NCBI GenBank assembly: GCA_930987725.1 | Contig: CAKNKY010000001.1 | Coordinates: forward strand, 62,001 to 126,000 | Direction: 5' to 3' | DNA length: 64,000 nucleotides | Source: an uncultured Anaeromassilibacillus sp. | Lineage (GTDB): Bacteria > Bacillota > Clostridia > Oscillospirales > Acutalibacteraceae | Shown here: positions 14,294 to 22,610 of the stretch, in pieces | Layout of the letters: every line of letters starts with the position of its first letter | Position numbering within the stretch: position 1 is the first letter of the stretch | The notes under the pieces: generated by a model | The model's database searches: none | What the model saw: the letters and a program-made list of their open reading frames with translations, nothing else | What the model was told of the DNA's origin: nothing | Made by a program: the position numbers and the translations under genes

Positions 14294-15001
14294 TTATTGG
14301 GTGCGCAGGCGTTTTTTCAGCTCACGCTCCGCCTGCGGGACACGCAGATAAATGGGGGCCAATCGATCCGCAGAGAGCACCTCCCCGCGCCCAGCCATGG
14401 CAAGCGCCGCTCTGGCAGCGCCGCTTGCGCGCTGGTAGCGCACCGGTTCCGGCAGCAGCACGGCGCCCAGCGCCCGGAATTCCGGCAGCGGGGCGCAGAG
14501 GGCCGCGCCGTCTCCTGCGAGGTAAAGCTTCTCCCCCGGCCATGCGGCACAGACTGCGGCAGCCTCCGCCGCCGAAACGGCGCTGTCCTGCGTGAGGCGT
14601 TCCACCTTGCCGCCGGACACGCGGAACAGCGCGGTGTAGACCTGACCACAGCGGGCGTCCATGAGCGCACAGACAAGGCCCTCCACCATGGAGGCGCCGC
14701 ACGCCATGGCCTCCAGCGTGGAGACGGCACAACACGGCTTTTCCAGCGCCATGGCCATACCCTTCACGCTCGAAACACCGATGCGCACACCGGTGAAGGA
14801 ACCGGGTCCCGCTGTGACGGCGAAGAGATCGACGTCCTCCAACGCCGTGCGTGTGCAGGCAAGCAGCTGCTCCACCATGGGCATGAGCGTCTGGCTGTGT
14901 GTGAGGGCCGTGTTGCAGTAAAACTCCCCCAGTACCTTTTCATCCTCCACCAAGGCGGCAGAACCCGCCACCGCGGTAGATTCCAATGCGAGAATCTTCA
15001 T
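14294..15001 (-). CDS. tsaB: tRNA t6A biosynthesis protein TsaB
   Basis: Inactive ASKHA-fold paralogue of TsaD that scaffolds the complex making N6-threonylcarbamoyladenosine at tRNA position 37. It is 235 residues, with ILALESTAVAGSAAL at the start, HSQTLMPMVEQLL and the AVTAGPGSFTGVRIGV motif near 60-75. It sits directly after tsaE, the usual pairing. TsaD, TsaC and RimI are not in the window. Confidence 0.92.
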   Translation of the reverse strand: MKILALESTAVAGSAALVEDEKVLGEFYCNTALTHSQTLMPMVEQLLACTRTALEDVDLFAVTAGPGSFTGVRIGVSSVKGMAMALEKPCCAVSTLEAMACGASMVEGLVCALMDARCGQVYTALFRVSGGKVERLTQDSAVSAAEAAAVCAAWPGEKLYLAGDGAALCAPLPEFRALGAVLLPEPVRYQRASGAARAALAMAGRGEVLSADRLAPIYLRVPQAERELKKRLRTQ

Positions 15002-15024
15002 CTATCAAAAACCTTCCTGAATCG

Positions 15025-15474
15025 TTATCCCGGAAACACGGGGGCGTCTTCCTCCCCCGGCAGGCCCTCGAACAGAAAGACCCGCTGGTTCTCCGTTTCG
15101 CCGCGCGAAAGCGTGACGCGCACAGCGTCCTCCGGCAGGGCGCCTTCGATGTTTTCGCTCCATTCGATGACGAGCACGCCGCCGCTTCCGAGGTAATCGA
15201 AAAAGCCGGTGGAATAGAGATCGTCCCATGAATCGACGCGGTACATATCAAAATGATAGAGCGGCACCCTGCCCTCGTGCTCGTGGACGAGCGCAAAGGT
15301 GGGGCTGGAAACCTCATCGGCAACGCCGAGACCGAGGGCAATACCGCGCGTAAAGGCCGTTTTCCCCATGCCCATCGGCCCGAAAAGGGCGATCACTTCG
15401 CCGCCGGAAAGGCGGGAACCGAGCCATTTGCCGAGCGCTTCCGTCTGCTTCCAGGAGTTCGTCGTCACACGCAT
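15025..15474 (-). CDS. tsaE: tRNA t6A biosynthesis ATPase TsaE
   Basis: P-loop ATPase of the TsaB-TsaD-TsaE complex. It is 149 residues, with Walker A in ALFGPMGMGKTAFTRGIA (about 29-46), SSPTFALVHEHEG, YHFDMYRV and VIEWSENI, all diagnostic of the family. It lies 8 bp after fhs and 23 bp before tsaB, so translation is probably coupled in one operon. Confidence 0.94.
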   Translation of the reverse strand: MRVTTNSWKQTEALGKWLGSRLSGGEVIALFGPMGMGKTAFTRGIALGLGVADEVSSPTFALVHEHEGRVPLYHFDMYRVDSWDDLYSTGFFDYLGSGGVLVIEWSENIEGALPEDAVRVTLSRGETENQRVFLFEGLPGEEDAPVFPG

Positions 15475-15482
15475 GGAAAACC

Positions 15483-17159
15483 TCAGAACAAACCGGAGAT
15501 CACGCCGGCTTCATCCACGTCGATCTTCTGGGCGGCAGGCGCCTTCGGCAGGCCGGGCATCGTCATGATATCGCCGGCATAAGCAACGACAAAGCCTGCG
15601 CCGTTCGAGAGGCGCAGATCGCGGATGGTCACGGTGAAGCCGGTAGGACGGCCGAGCAGCGCCGCGTTGTCGGAGAGCGAATACTGCGTCTTCGCGATAC
15701 ACACGGGCAGCTTGTCTCCACCCAGGGCCTTGATATCCGGCAAGGCCTTCTTTGCAGCCGGCGCATAAACGACACCATCCGCGCCATAAATCTCATGGGC
15801 AATCGTCTCAATCTTCTCCTCCACGGTCAGCCCGTCCGCATAAAGAGGCGCAAAATGGCGCTCCCCTTCCGTGCGGTCGATCTCGGACACAACCGTTTCG
15901 GCGAGCGGCACGGCCCCTTCCCCGCCCTTTGCAAAGGCTTCGGAGAGCGCATAGGGCACGCCGAGCTCACGGCAGCAATCGTCAATCACGCGGATTTCCG
16001 CCTCGGTGTCCGTGTGGAAGCGGTTGATTGCCACCACGACAGGCACGCCGTATTTACGCATGTTGGCCACATGCGCCTGCAGGTTCACAATGCCGCGCTC
16101 CAGGGCTTCCACATTTTCGGCGGCAAGATCCGCCTTGGCCACGCCGCCGTTGTACTTGAGCGCGCGGACGGTGGCCACCACCACAATGCAGTCGGGCGCA
16201 AGGCCGGCCAGGCGGCACTTGATATCGAGGAATTTTTCGGCGCCGAGGTCGGAGCCAAAGCCCGCTTCCGTGATGCAGTAATCGCCGAGCTTCAGCGCCA
16301 GCTTCGTAGCGCGCACGGAGTTGCAGCCGTGGGCAATATTTGCAAAGGGACCGCCGTGCACGATGGCAGGCGTGTTTTCCAGCGTCTGCACGAGGTTCGG
16401 CTGGATGGCGTCGCGCAGAAGAGCCGCCATGGCGCCCTCCGCCTGCAGATCGCGTGCAAACACCGGGCGGTTGTCATAGGTATAGGCGACAAGGATACTG
16501 CCGAGCCGCCGCTTCAAATCTGCAAGGCTGTCGGCCAGGCAGAGGATAGCCATGACTTCGGTGGCCACGGTGATGACGAAGCCGTCCTCGCGCGGCACAC
16601 CGTTCACTTTGCCGCCCAGGCCCACCACGATATTGCGCAGCGCGCGATCGTTCATGTCAAGACAGCGCTTGATGAGCACACGGCGCGGATCAATCCCAAG
16701 CGTGTTGCCCTGCTGGAGGTGATTGTCGAGCATGGCGCAGAGCAGATTGTTGGCAGAAGTGATGGCGTGCATATCACCCGTGAAGTGCAGGTTGATGTCC
16801 TCCATCGGCACCACCTGCGCATAACCGCCGCCGGCCGCACCTCCCTTGACGCCGAACACAGGGCCAAGGGAAGGCTCGCGCAGTGCAACCACCGCTTTTT
16901 TGCCGATGCGTGCCATGGCTTCGCCCAGGCCGATCGTGGTGGTGGTTTTGCCCTCGCCCGCCGGCGTGGGATTGATAGCCGTCACGAGGATCAGCTTTCC
17001 GTTCGGCTGATCCTCCATCCGGCGGAAAAGGGCCTCGTTCAGCTTCGCCTTGAAGCGGCCATACGGCTCCAGCTCATTTGCCTGGACGCCGAGATCAGCC
17101 GCAACGTCAGCGATCGGCTTCATTTCCGTCTGCTGCGCTATCTCAATGTCAGTTAACAT
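15483..17159 (-). CDS. fhs: Formate-tetrahydrofolate ligase
   Basis: ATP-dependent synthesis of 10-formyl-tetrahydrofolate from formate, feeding purine synthesis and one-carbon flux in anaerobes. It is 558 residues, full length. The P-loop [14 protein letters not shown] is near 65-78, followed by [20 protein letters not shown], the [12 protein letters not shown] segment and the C-terminal [13 protein letters not shown] and [10 protein letters not shown] motifs. It is the first gene of the fhs-tsaE-tsaB-rpiB-upp run and has its own promoter. Confidence 0.96.
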   Translation of the reverse strand: MLTDIEIAQQTEMKPIADVAADLGVQANELEPYGRFKAKLNEALFRRMEDQPNGKLILVTAINPTPAGEGKTTTTIGLGEAMARIGKKAVVALREPSLGPVFGVKGGAAGGGYAQVVPMEDINLHFTGDMHAITSANNLLCAMLDNHLQQGNTLGIDPRRVLIKRCLDMNDRALRNIVVGLGGKVNGVPREDGFVITVATEVMAILCLADSLADLKRRLGSILVAYTYDNRPVFARDLQAEGAMAALLRDAIQPNLVQTLENTPAIVHGGPFANIAHGCNSVRATKLALKLGDYCITEAGFGSDLGAEKFLDIKCRLAGLAPDCIVVVATVRALKYNGGVAKADLAAENVEALERGIVNLQAHVANMRKYGVPVVVAINRFHTDTEAEIRVIDDCCRELGVPYALSEAFAKGGEGAVPLAETVVSEIDRTEGERHFAPLYADGLTVEEKIETIAHEIYGADGVVYAPAAKKALPDIKALGGDKLPVCIAKTQYSLSDNAALLGRPTGFTVTIRDLRLSNGAGFVVAYAGDIMTMPGLPKAPAAQKIDVDEAGVISGLF

Positions 17160-17224
17160 TCCTCTTCTTCCTCCATTTTTCAGTTTTCCGGTTTCAAAGG
17201 CGGAAAAAGCCGCCTGTTTTGATC

Positions 17225-17252
17225 ATTATAGCACGAATTCAGAACGCTGCAA
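17225..17252 (-). promoter_or_regulatory. Sigma-A promoter of fhs operon
   Basis: TTGCAG (17247-17252), 16-bp spacer, TATAAT (17225-17230) on the minus strand, 66 bp upstream of fhs. Confidence 0.75.
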
Positions 17253-17285
17253 AGAGTTTATGGTCAATTTGTCCGGCATGCGGGA

Positions 17286-17702
17286 TTACAGCACCTTGCG
17301 CAGGAAGAGCTCAAGCGGTTGATCGAAGGGCGTACCATGAAAGACAAGGCCGCCGCAGTCCACATAGCCCAGCCTCCGGTATAGGAACTGGGCGCGCTCG
17401 TCCACCTGGGTGGAGAGTACCGCGATGCGGTACCCGTTTTCACGCAGGAAATCCTCCCACAGCGCCATGGCCTGCGTACCGAGGCCCTCGCCGCGGCGCG
17501 ATTCGCACAGAATGAGATGGTTCAGGAACGGAATCCGCTCCCACAGGATAAAATAGGAGAGCAAGCCCACGCGCTCCCCCTGTTCCCACAGTACAAAGCT
17601 GTTTCGGGCCGCAATACGATGGCGAAAGCTTTCCTCCGTGACGCGGTGTTCCAGACTCATGACAAAATCGTGGTCATCCTCTTTCAAAAAGCGAAGTTCC
17701 AA
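17286..17702 (-). CDS. GNAT-family N-acetyltransferase
   Basis: 138-residue acetyltransferase with the GNAT core: an N-terminal ELRFLKEDDHDFV strand-helix, a beta segment VGLLSYFILW, the acetyl-CoA pyrophosphate loop RRGEGLGTQAM near 80-90 and FLYRRLGYVDCGG near the end. The substrate is unknown. The frame is open well upstream, but the start is taken as the TTG at 17702 because GGAGG lies nine bases before it. It follows the cation-efflux gene in the same direction, behind a strong terminator. Confidence 0.78.
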   Translation of the reverse strand: MELRFLKEDDHDFVMSLEHRVTEESFRHRIAARNSFVLWEQGERVGLLSYFILWERIPFLNHLILCESRRGEGLGTQAMALWEDFLRENGYRIAVLSTQVDERAQFLYRRLGYVDCGGLVFHGTPFDQPLELFLRKVL

Positions 17703-17768
17703 GGTAAAATGCCTCCTCTGTTCTTTTCTGCCCATGAAGCGGGGCGGTGGCGCAAACTCGCGCCGCAC

Positions 17769-17807
17769 AAAAAAGCCTGCCGCAGGGATGGGCGTTCTGC
17801 GGCAGGC
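17769..17807 (-). terminator. Intrinsic terminator of the cation-efflux gene
   Basis: GCCTGCCGCA/TGCGGCAGGC 10-bp stem (17775-17807) followed by six T on the minus strand, immediately after the stop at 17813. Confidence 0.85.
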
Positions 17808-17812
17808 GGCCA

Positions 17813-19003
17813 TTATGCGTTCTCTTCCTCGTTTCCGGGAATATAACTGTGATCCACAGTGACGACAGCGTGGTAAGCCGGATTGAGGGAAGCGATCCCT
17901 TCCTCAATCTGCCGCAGCAAATCCGCATCCCCGATGCGGAAACCGAAGGGCACGCAGACATCAAAGATCACATTCGAATGCGTTTTTCCCCAGACAACGC
18001 GGAAATCGTGCATCGTGATTTCCGGCGCAATCTGATGCAGAAGCTCATGCACCTTGAGCCGGAGATCGTTCGTGGGCGAGTCATCCGTCACAATGGGGTC
18101 CATGTGGATGACAAGGTGAATCTGCTTGTTCTGCAAAAAATCACGCTCAATGTTATCGATCAGATCGTGGCTCGCGAGGATGTCCTCGTGCGCATCCACC
18201 TCACAGTGGACGGAGGCAAAGATTCTGCCCTCTCCATAGCTGTGAACGTTCAGATCGTGCAGGCCCAGGATACCGGGCGTGGAAAGGATGGTGCGGCAGA
18301 TGTCGTCAACCAGCTCTTTGGAAGGAGCGACGCCCAGGAGTGGATCGCTCGTCTCTTTCACCACCTTGATTCCCGTCCACAGGATGAGCAGCGCCACAAT
18401 GACGCCCATGTAGCCGTCGAGGTTAAACCCGGCAACGGAGGACACAATGAGGCCGAGCAGCACGGCGGCCGTGGAGATGACGTCGCTCAGGCTGTCTGCC
18501 GCAGTGGCTTCGATTGTGGGCGAGGAGATGCGGCGGCCCACCTTGCGGTAAAACAGGCACTGCCACCCCTTCATAGCGCAGGAGAGCACCAGCACCACGA
18601 CGGCGGCCGGGCTGAAGGCAGCCTCCTCCGGCTGGAGAATCTTACCCACGGATTCCTGCAGAAGCTGGAAGCCAAGGAACAGGATGAGGAACGAGACAAT
18701 CAAACCGGATATGTACTCAATGCGCGCATGGCCATAGGGATGTTCCCTGTCCGCCGGCTTGGCGGACAGCTTGAAGCCGACCAGCGTGATGACGGAGGAA
18801 GCGGAGTCCGAGAGGTTGTTCACAGCGTCCGCAATGATGGAAACGCTGCCCGTCACGGCGCCCGTGACGGCCTTCATGGCGAAGAGCAGCAGGTTTGTGA
18901 TAATGCCCACCATGCCGGAAAATTTTCCGTAGCGCTCGCGGACTTCCGGCCGGTCCGTCTCCTTCGCGTCACGGACAAAAAGACGTATCAAAAGTTCTGT
19001 CAA
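17813..19003 (-). CDS. Cation diffusion facilitator family transporter
   Basis: Membrane exporter of divalent metals in exchange for protons. It has about six transmembrane segments in residues 15-210, the first metal site in SIIADAVNNLSDSASS, HPYGHARIEYISG, and the second site in ATAADSLSDVIST; a cytoplasmic domain rich in His/Asp follows. At 396 residues it is longer than minimal CDF proteins because the C-terminal domain appears duplicated or extended. The metal cannot be told from sequence (Zn, Mn and Fe are candidates). The TTG at 19003 follows an AAAGGTCGGAG site; a TTG at 19027 that touches the fumarase stop is an alternative. Confidence 0.85.
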   Translation of the reverse strand: MTELLIRLFVRDAKETDRPEVRERYGKFSGMVGIITNLLLFAMKAVTGAVTGSVSIIADAVNNLSDSASSVITLVGFKLSAKPADREHPYGHARIEYISGLIVSFLILFLGFQLLQESVGKILQPEEAAFSPAAVVVLVLSCAMKGWQCLFYRKVGRRISSPTIEATAADSLSDVISTAAVLLGLIVSSVAGFNLDGYMGVIVALLILWTGIKVVKETSDPLLGVAPSKELVDDICRTILSTPGILGLHDLNVHSYGEGRIFASVHCEVDAHEDILASHDLIDNIERDFLQNKQIHLVIHMDPIVTDDSPTNDLRLKVHELLHQIAPEITMHDFRVVWGKTHSNVIFDVCVPFGFRIGDADLLRQIEEGIASLNPAYHAVVTVDHSYIPGNEEENA

Positions 19004-19027
19004 AACGACTCCGACCTTTCCACACAA

Positions 19028-19567
19028 TCAGTGAAACAGTGAACCGCCGGCACAGTCGATTCCCACAATCAGCGGAAACTCTTCCACCACCAGCCGTTTG
19101 ACCGATTCGCAGCCCAAATCCTCAAAGGCAATCACCTCCACGGAGCGAACCGCCTTTGCGGCCAGTGCCCCCGCGCCGCCGATGGCGCAGAGATAGACGG
19201 CGCCGTTGCGGCGGATCGCATCGCACACGGCCGGTGAACGCCCGCCCTTCCCGATCATGGCGGAAAGGCCGAGATCCAGCAGGCGCGGCGCAAACACGTC
19301 CATGCGGGCCGAGGTGGTAGGCCCGCAGGAACCGATCGGAAGCCCCTCCGGCGCGGGTGTGGGGCCGGCGTAATAGATGGCGCTCCCCTTCAGCGGGAAG
19401 GGCAGCTTTTTTCCCTCGTCGAGAAGGGCGCTGAAGCGCTTGTGGGCAGCGTCGCGCGCCGTGTAGACGATGCCGCTGAGCAGAATTTTATCACCGGCGC
19501 GCAGAGTTCGGGCAGTTTCGGCGATCTCCGCCATATCCACAAGGATTCTTCCGTTTTTCTCTTTCAC
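19028..19567 (-). CDS. Fe-S hydro-lyase (fumarase/tartrate dehydratase) beta subunit
   Basis: C-terminal (beta) subunit of a class I fumarase or L-tartrate dehydratase. It is 179 residues: RAGDKILLSGIVYTARDAAH, then the conserved YYAGPTPAPEGLPIGSCGPTTSA segment (quoted in part), MIGKGG and the C-terminal FPLIVGIDCAGGSL. It provides the substrate pocket for the [4Fe-4S] alpha subunit. GAGGGGG precedes the GTG start. The alpha subunit, normally adjacent upstream, is absent; the gene upstream is corA. An aconitase begins at 63532, but that is a separate enzyme. Confidence 0.87.
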   Translation of the reverse strand: MKEKNGRILVDMAEIAETARTLRAGDKILLSGIVYTARDAAHKRFSALLDEGKKLPFPLKGSAIYYAGPTPAPEGLPIGSCGPTTSARMDVFAPRLLDLGLSAMIGKGGRSPAVCDAIRRNGAVYLCAIGGAGALAAKAVRSVEVIAFEDLGCESVKRLVVEEFPLIVGIDCAGGSLFH

Positions 19568-19632
19568 AAAAAGACCCCCTCACATAGGAAAAACCGGCGG
19601 CCGGAAGACCGCGCGGCATGCAATTGTATGAA

Positions 19633-20556
19633 TTATAACATCTTTTTTTTTCGCAGAATAAAGGCTGCCAGGGCCATAACGAGGACGGAGACGGCGATGG
19701 GAAACCAGAATTGCGGTGCGGGGATGCCGTCTACATTCATGCCGTAATACCCGGAAATCACCGTCGGAATAGAGATGATGAGCGTGATGGAGGCGAGCAC
19801 CTTCATAACCATGTTCAGGTTGTTGCTGATGAGGGAGGCAAACGACTCCATGGTGCTCGAGAGAATATCAAGATAGATGCCGCTCATATCCACCGCCTGC
19901 TTGATCTCAATGAGCACATCCTCGAGGAGATCCTGATCCTCCTCGTAAAGCTTCACCACGCGGCCACGCATGATCTTCTCGAGCGTGAGCTCGTTGCTCT
20001 TGAGCGAAGAGGAAAAATACACAAGTGATTTTTCCATATCCATGAGCTGCAGCAGTTCGGAGTTTTTCATGGAATGGCGCAGTTCCTTTTCGATCATGCT
20101 GGTGGTGCGGTCAATCTGCTTCAGATACTGCAGATAACGCGAGGCGATGCGGAGCATGAGATGAAGGATGAAATGCGTTTTCAGGTTCGTCTGCACGCCG
20201 CGCACGATGCCCTCTGCAAATTCATCCAAGATCGGGCTTTCGCGCGTGGAAACGGTGATCACATTCTTTTCCGTGAGAATGATGCCGAGCGGCGTGGTGG
20301 CGTATGTGATCTCCTGATCCTCCCGCTCCACCACGGGGATATCGATGATAATCAGGGTGCTGGAATCCTCGCTGTCAATGTGGGAGGATTCCTCCTCATC
20401 CATTGCGGCGCGGAAAAAATCCGGCTCGATGGAAAAATCCCGGATCAGGCCGCCGATCTCGTCCTCAGACGGGGCCACACAGTTGATCCAGCAGCCCGGC
20501 TCCCAGGCCGGGACAGGGCGAATCCGCCCTTCAATCGTCTTGAAATAAGACAGCAA
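19633..20556 (-). CDS. corA: CorA-family magnesium/divalent cation channel
   Basis: Inner-membrane pentameric Mg2+ (or Co2+/Ni2+) channel. It is 307 residues: a large N-terminal cytoplasmic domain, a long helix around 190-240, then two C-terminal transmembrane segments with the signature YGMNVDG in the connecting loop and a lysine-rich end (LRKKKML). The TTG at 20556 is preceded by AAAGGAGATG. It has its own promoter and an unusually long leader of about 140 nt. Confidence 0.9.
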   Translation of the reverse strand: MLSYFKTIEGRIRPVPAWEPGCWINCVAPSEDEIGGLIRDFSIEPDFFRAAMDEEESSHIDSEDSSTLIIIDIPVVEREDQEITYATTPLGIILTEKNVITVSTRESPILDEFAEGIVRGVQTNLKTHFILHLMLRIASRYLQYLKQIDRTTSMIEKELRHSMKNSELLQLMDMEKSLVYFSSSLKSNELTLEKIMRGRVVKLYEEDQDLLEDVLIEIKQAVDMSGIYLDILSSTMESFASLISNNLNMVMKVLASITLIISIPTVISGYYGMNVDGIPAPQFWFPIAVSVLVMALAAFILRKKKML

Positions 20557-20696
20557 TGTGCGTCATCTCCTTTATGAAATTGCCGAATCATACTGCCGCA
20601 TAAAGGGTCAGGGTTCACAGTGCCACCTTCTTTCCCGAAACGATTGCAGGGCCGGCACCGTACTCCGCTGAAACAAGGGAGCGCGCGCCGGCATCC
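20557..20696 (-). promoter_or_regulatory. Leader of corA (possible structured RNA)
   Basis: Untranslated leader between the corA promoter and its start. Near its 5' end, two GCCGGC elements (about 20687 and 20650) can pair around a GCTCC/GGAGT helix. Further down it contains AAGGTGGCAC, which looks like a T-box core but lacks the rest of the consensus and any following terminator. I do not see M-box features. Function unknown. Confidence 0.3.
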
Positions 20697-20702
20697 TAGG
20701 GT

Positions 20703-20732
20703 ATTATAGATCATCCGCCGCTTTGAAAGCAA
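20703..20732 (-). promoter_or_regulatory. Sigma-A promoter of corA
   Basis: TTGCTT (20727-20732), 18-bp spacer, TATAAT (20703-20708) on the minus strand. Confidence 0.75.
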
Positions 20733-20835
20733 GAGATTGCGCGAAGTTTTACGCAACATTTTCGTCAGTTCCCGTTTTTTCGCCTGAAAAGAGTGGATTT
20801 CGGCTTTCTCGCCCTGTTTTCCGTGATGCATGATG

Positions 20836-20871
20836 AAAAAAAGACGGGCTTCCCCGGCAGGAAAGCCCGTC
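20836..20871 (-). terminator. Intrinsic terminator of the DUF1540 gene
   Basis: GACGGGCTT/AAGCCCGTC stem with an 11-nt loop and seven T on the minus strand. Confidence 0.88.
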
Positions 20872-20892
20872 CTGTGCGCAAAACAGAACCGA

Positions 20893-21207
20893 TCAGCTCA
20901 GGCGGAAACTTGCGCACTCCGTTTCGTCCTTGCGGCTTGCCCCGCTGCCGCAGACGGAGATCATCCCTGCCGTGCAGCTGCCGTTCTTCTGATACATGCA
21001 GTGCTGTGCGCTGCACTTCACGTCAAGGGACGTATTCGGCATGGAGCAGCCGCAGCTGTTGGAATAGCCGTCTTTCTCCATGAAGGAGGAGCAGTACGTC
21101 TGATCGCAGCCGCGGGCCGTTTTTCCTTCCACCTGGATGTCAGGGCGGCAGCAGCAGTTGTCTCTGTAATTCGCACAGTTTTTCACATCGCATTGCAAGC
21201 TCGTCAT
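20893..21207 (-). CDS. DUF1540 domain-containing cysteine-rich protein
   Basis: 104-residue soluble protein made of two copies of the cysteine-rich DUF1540 module: roughly residues 5-42 (QCDVKNCANY ... CDQTYCSSF) and 60-102 (KCSAQHCMYQ ... ETECASF). It has about fifteen cysteines, a pattern consistent with metal binding. The biochemical role of DUF1540 is unknown; it is common in spore-forming Clostridia. AGAGGTG precedes the ATG. It lies 65 bp after coaBC in the same direction and may be read from that transcript; its own terminator follows. Confidence 0.85.
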   Translation of the reverse strand: MTSLQCDVKNCANYRDNCCCRPDIQVEGKTARGCDQTYCSSFMEKDGYSNSCGCSMPNTSLDVKCSAQHCMYQKNGSCTAGMISVCGSGASRKDETECASFRLS

Positions 21208-21272
21208 GATAAAGGCACCTCTCTCTTTCCGCCGGAAATCCGGCAGGAATAGTGTGTGCCGATATGTACCGT

Positions 21273-22493
21273 TTATGCATGCGCCTCCTGGGCAAAAAGG
21301 CGGGCCCGCTCGCGCAGGATGGCGGTGAGGAGCCGATCGGCCGTTTCCTCCTTTGTGAGGATCGGGAGCGCCTCTTCCCCATTCTTTGTGAGGATTGTGA
21401 CGACATTCGTCTGCGTGCCGAATCCGGCGCCCGGCACCTTGAGGTTGTTCGCCGCAATCATCTGCACTTTCTTCTTATCGAGTTTTTTGCGCGAATTTTC
21501 CAGCATATCGCGCGTCTCCATCGAAAAGCCGCAGAGGAACTGGCCGGCCGGGCGGTGTTCGCCCAGATACAGCAGGATATCCTGTGTGCGCGCCAGCGGG
21601 AGGGAAAGCTCGCCGTCCCCCTTCTTCACCTTGTCCTCATACACCTCGGCCGGGCGGTAATCCGCCACGGCTGCTGCCTTCACAATCACATCCTGATTAG
21701 GCTGCCGCTCCGTCACTTCGCGGAACATGTCGGCAGCGCTCACGACGTCGATCGTCTCCACAAACCGGGGCTTTGCCAGCGCGGTGGGGCCGCTCACAAG
21801 CGTGACCTGCGCGCCGCGCCGCGCCGCCACCTTCGCAATGGCATAGCCCATGGAGCCCGTGGAATGGTTGGTGATGTAGCGGACGGGATCGATGGCCTCC
21901 TGCGTGGGACCAGCCGTCACAAGCAGACGGATGCCTTCCATGTCTTTCTCATATTCGATCGCCTGGCACGCCCAATCCAGGATCTCCTCCGGCTCCGGCA
22001 TTTTTCCGGCGCCCACATCGCCGCAGGCCAGCCGGCCGGAAGCGGGCTGGGCCACGGTGTAGCCGTATTTGCAGAGCAGGGCAAGGTTATCCTGCGTGAC
22101 GGCCGCTTCCCACATCCGCGTATTCATGGCCGGAAATACAATCTTCGGGCACTTGCAGGCAAGCACCGTGGTGGTGAGCATATCGTCGGCAATGCCGTGC
22201 GCCAGCTTCGCCAGAACATTGGCTGTTGCAGGCGCAATCACACAGAGATCCGCCTTTTTGGCCAACGACACATGCTCCACCTGGAATTCAAAATTGCGGT
22301 CGAACGTATCCACCGGGCACTTGTTTCCGGTGAGCGTTTCAAACGTGATTGGGTTGATAAAATTGACGGCGTGCGGCGTCATGATCACATGCACATCGCA
22401 GCCAAGCTTGACAAGCCCGCTCGCCACATAGGCGGCCTTGTAGGCGGCAATGCCGCCGCTGACGCCGAGCAGGACCGTTTTTCCCTTCATCAT
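21273..22493 (-). CDS. coaBC: Bifunctional phosphopantothenoylcysteine decarboxylase / phosphopantothenate-cysteine ligase
   Basis: Two consecutive steps of coenzyme A synthesis. It is 406 residues. The N-terminal flavoprotein CoaC half has LGVSGGIAAYKAAY, the histidine of ADDMLTTTVLA context and PAMNTRMW (about 115-122). The C-terminal CoaB half has VTAGPTQEAIDPVRYITN, STGSMGYAIA and AAVADYRP. GGAAGGAAGAG precedes ATG ATG AAG; I took the first ATG (22493), and the second (22490) is equally possible. It has its own promoter with an extended -10. Confidence 0.93.
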   Translation of the reverse strand: MMKGKTVLLGVSGGIAAYKAAYVASGLVKLGCDVHVIMTPHAVNFINPITFETLTGNKCPVDTFDRNFEFQVEHVSLAKKADLCVIAPATANVLAKLAHGIADDMLTTTVLACKCPKIVFPAMNTRMWEAAVTQDNLALLCKYGYTVAQPASGRLACGDVGAGKMPEPEEILDWACQAIEYEKDMEGIRLLVTAGPTQEAIDPVRYITNHSTGSMGYAIAKVAARRGAQVTLVSGPTALAKPRFVETIDVVSAADMFREVTERQPNQDVIVKAAAVADYRPAEVYEDKVKKGDGELSLPLARTQDILLYLGEHRPAGQFLCGFSMETRDMLENSRKKLDKKKVQMIAANNLKVPGAGFGTQTNVVTILTKNGEEALPILTKEETADRLLTAILRERARLFAQEAHA

Positions 22494-22548
22494 GGACGTC
22501 TCTTCCTTCCTCCCCGCGGGAATTCTGCCCGGGGTTTGTGATGTTTCC

Positions 22549-22577
22549 AGTATAACAGATGTTTTTGCGCTTGTCGC
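22549..22577 (-). promoter_or_regulatory. Extended -10 promoter of coaBC
   Basis: TGTTATACT (extended -10, hexamer 22549-22554) with a partial -35 GCGACA (22572-22577) at 17 bp on the minus strand. Confidence 0.6.
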
Positions 22578-22610
22578 TCTTTTTGCAATCTTTCCGGTCA
22601 AAAAAGCCGC

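Noticed and set aside
20557..20696. T-box riboswitch before corA
   Set aside because: Only a partial AAGGTGGCAC core is present. No stem I/specifier arrangement and no terminator follow, and a transporter of Mg2+ is not a usual T-box target.
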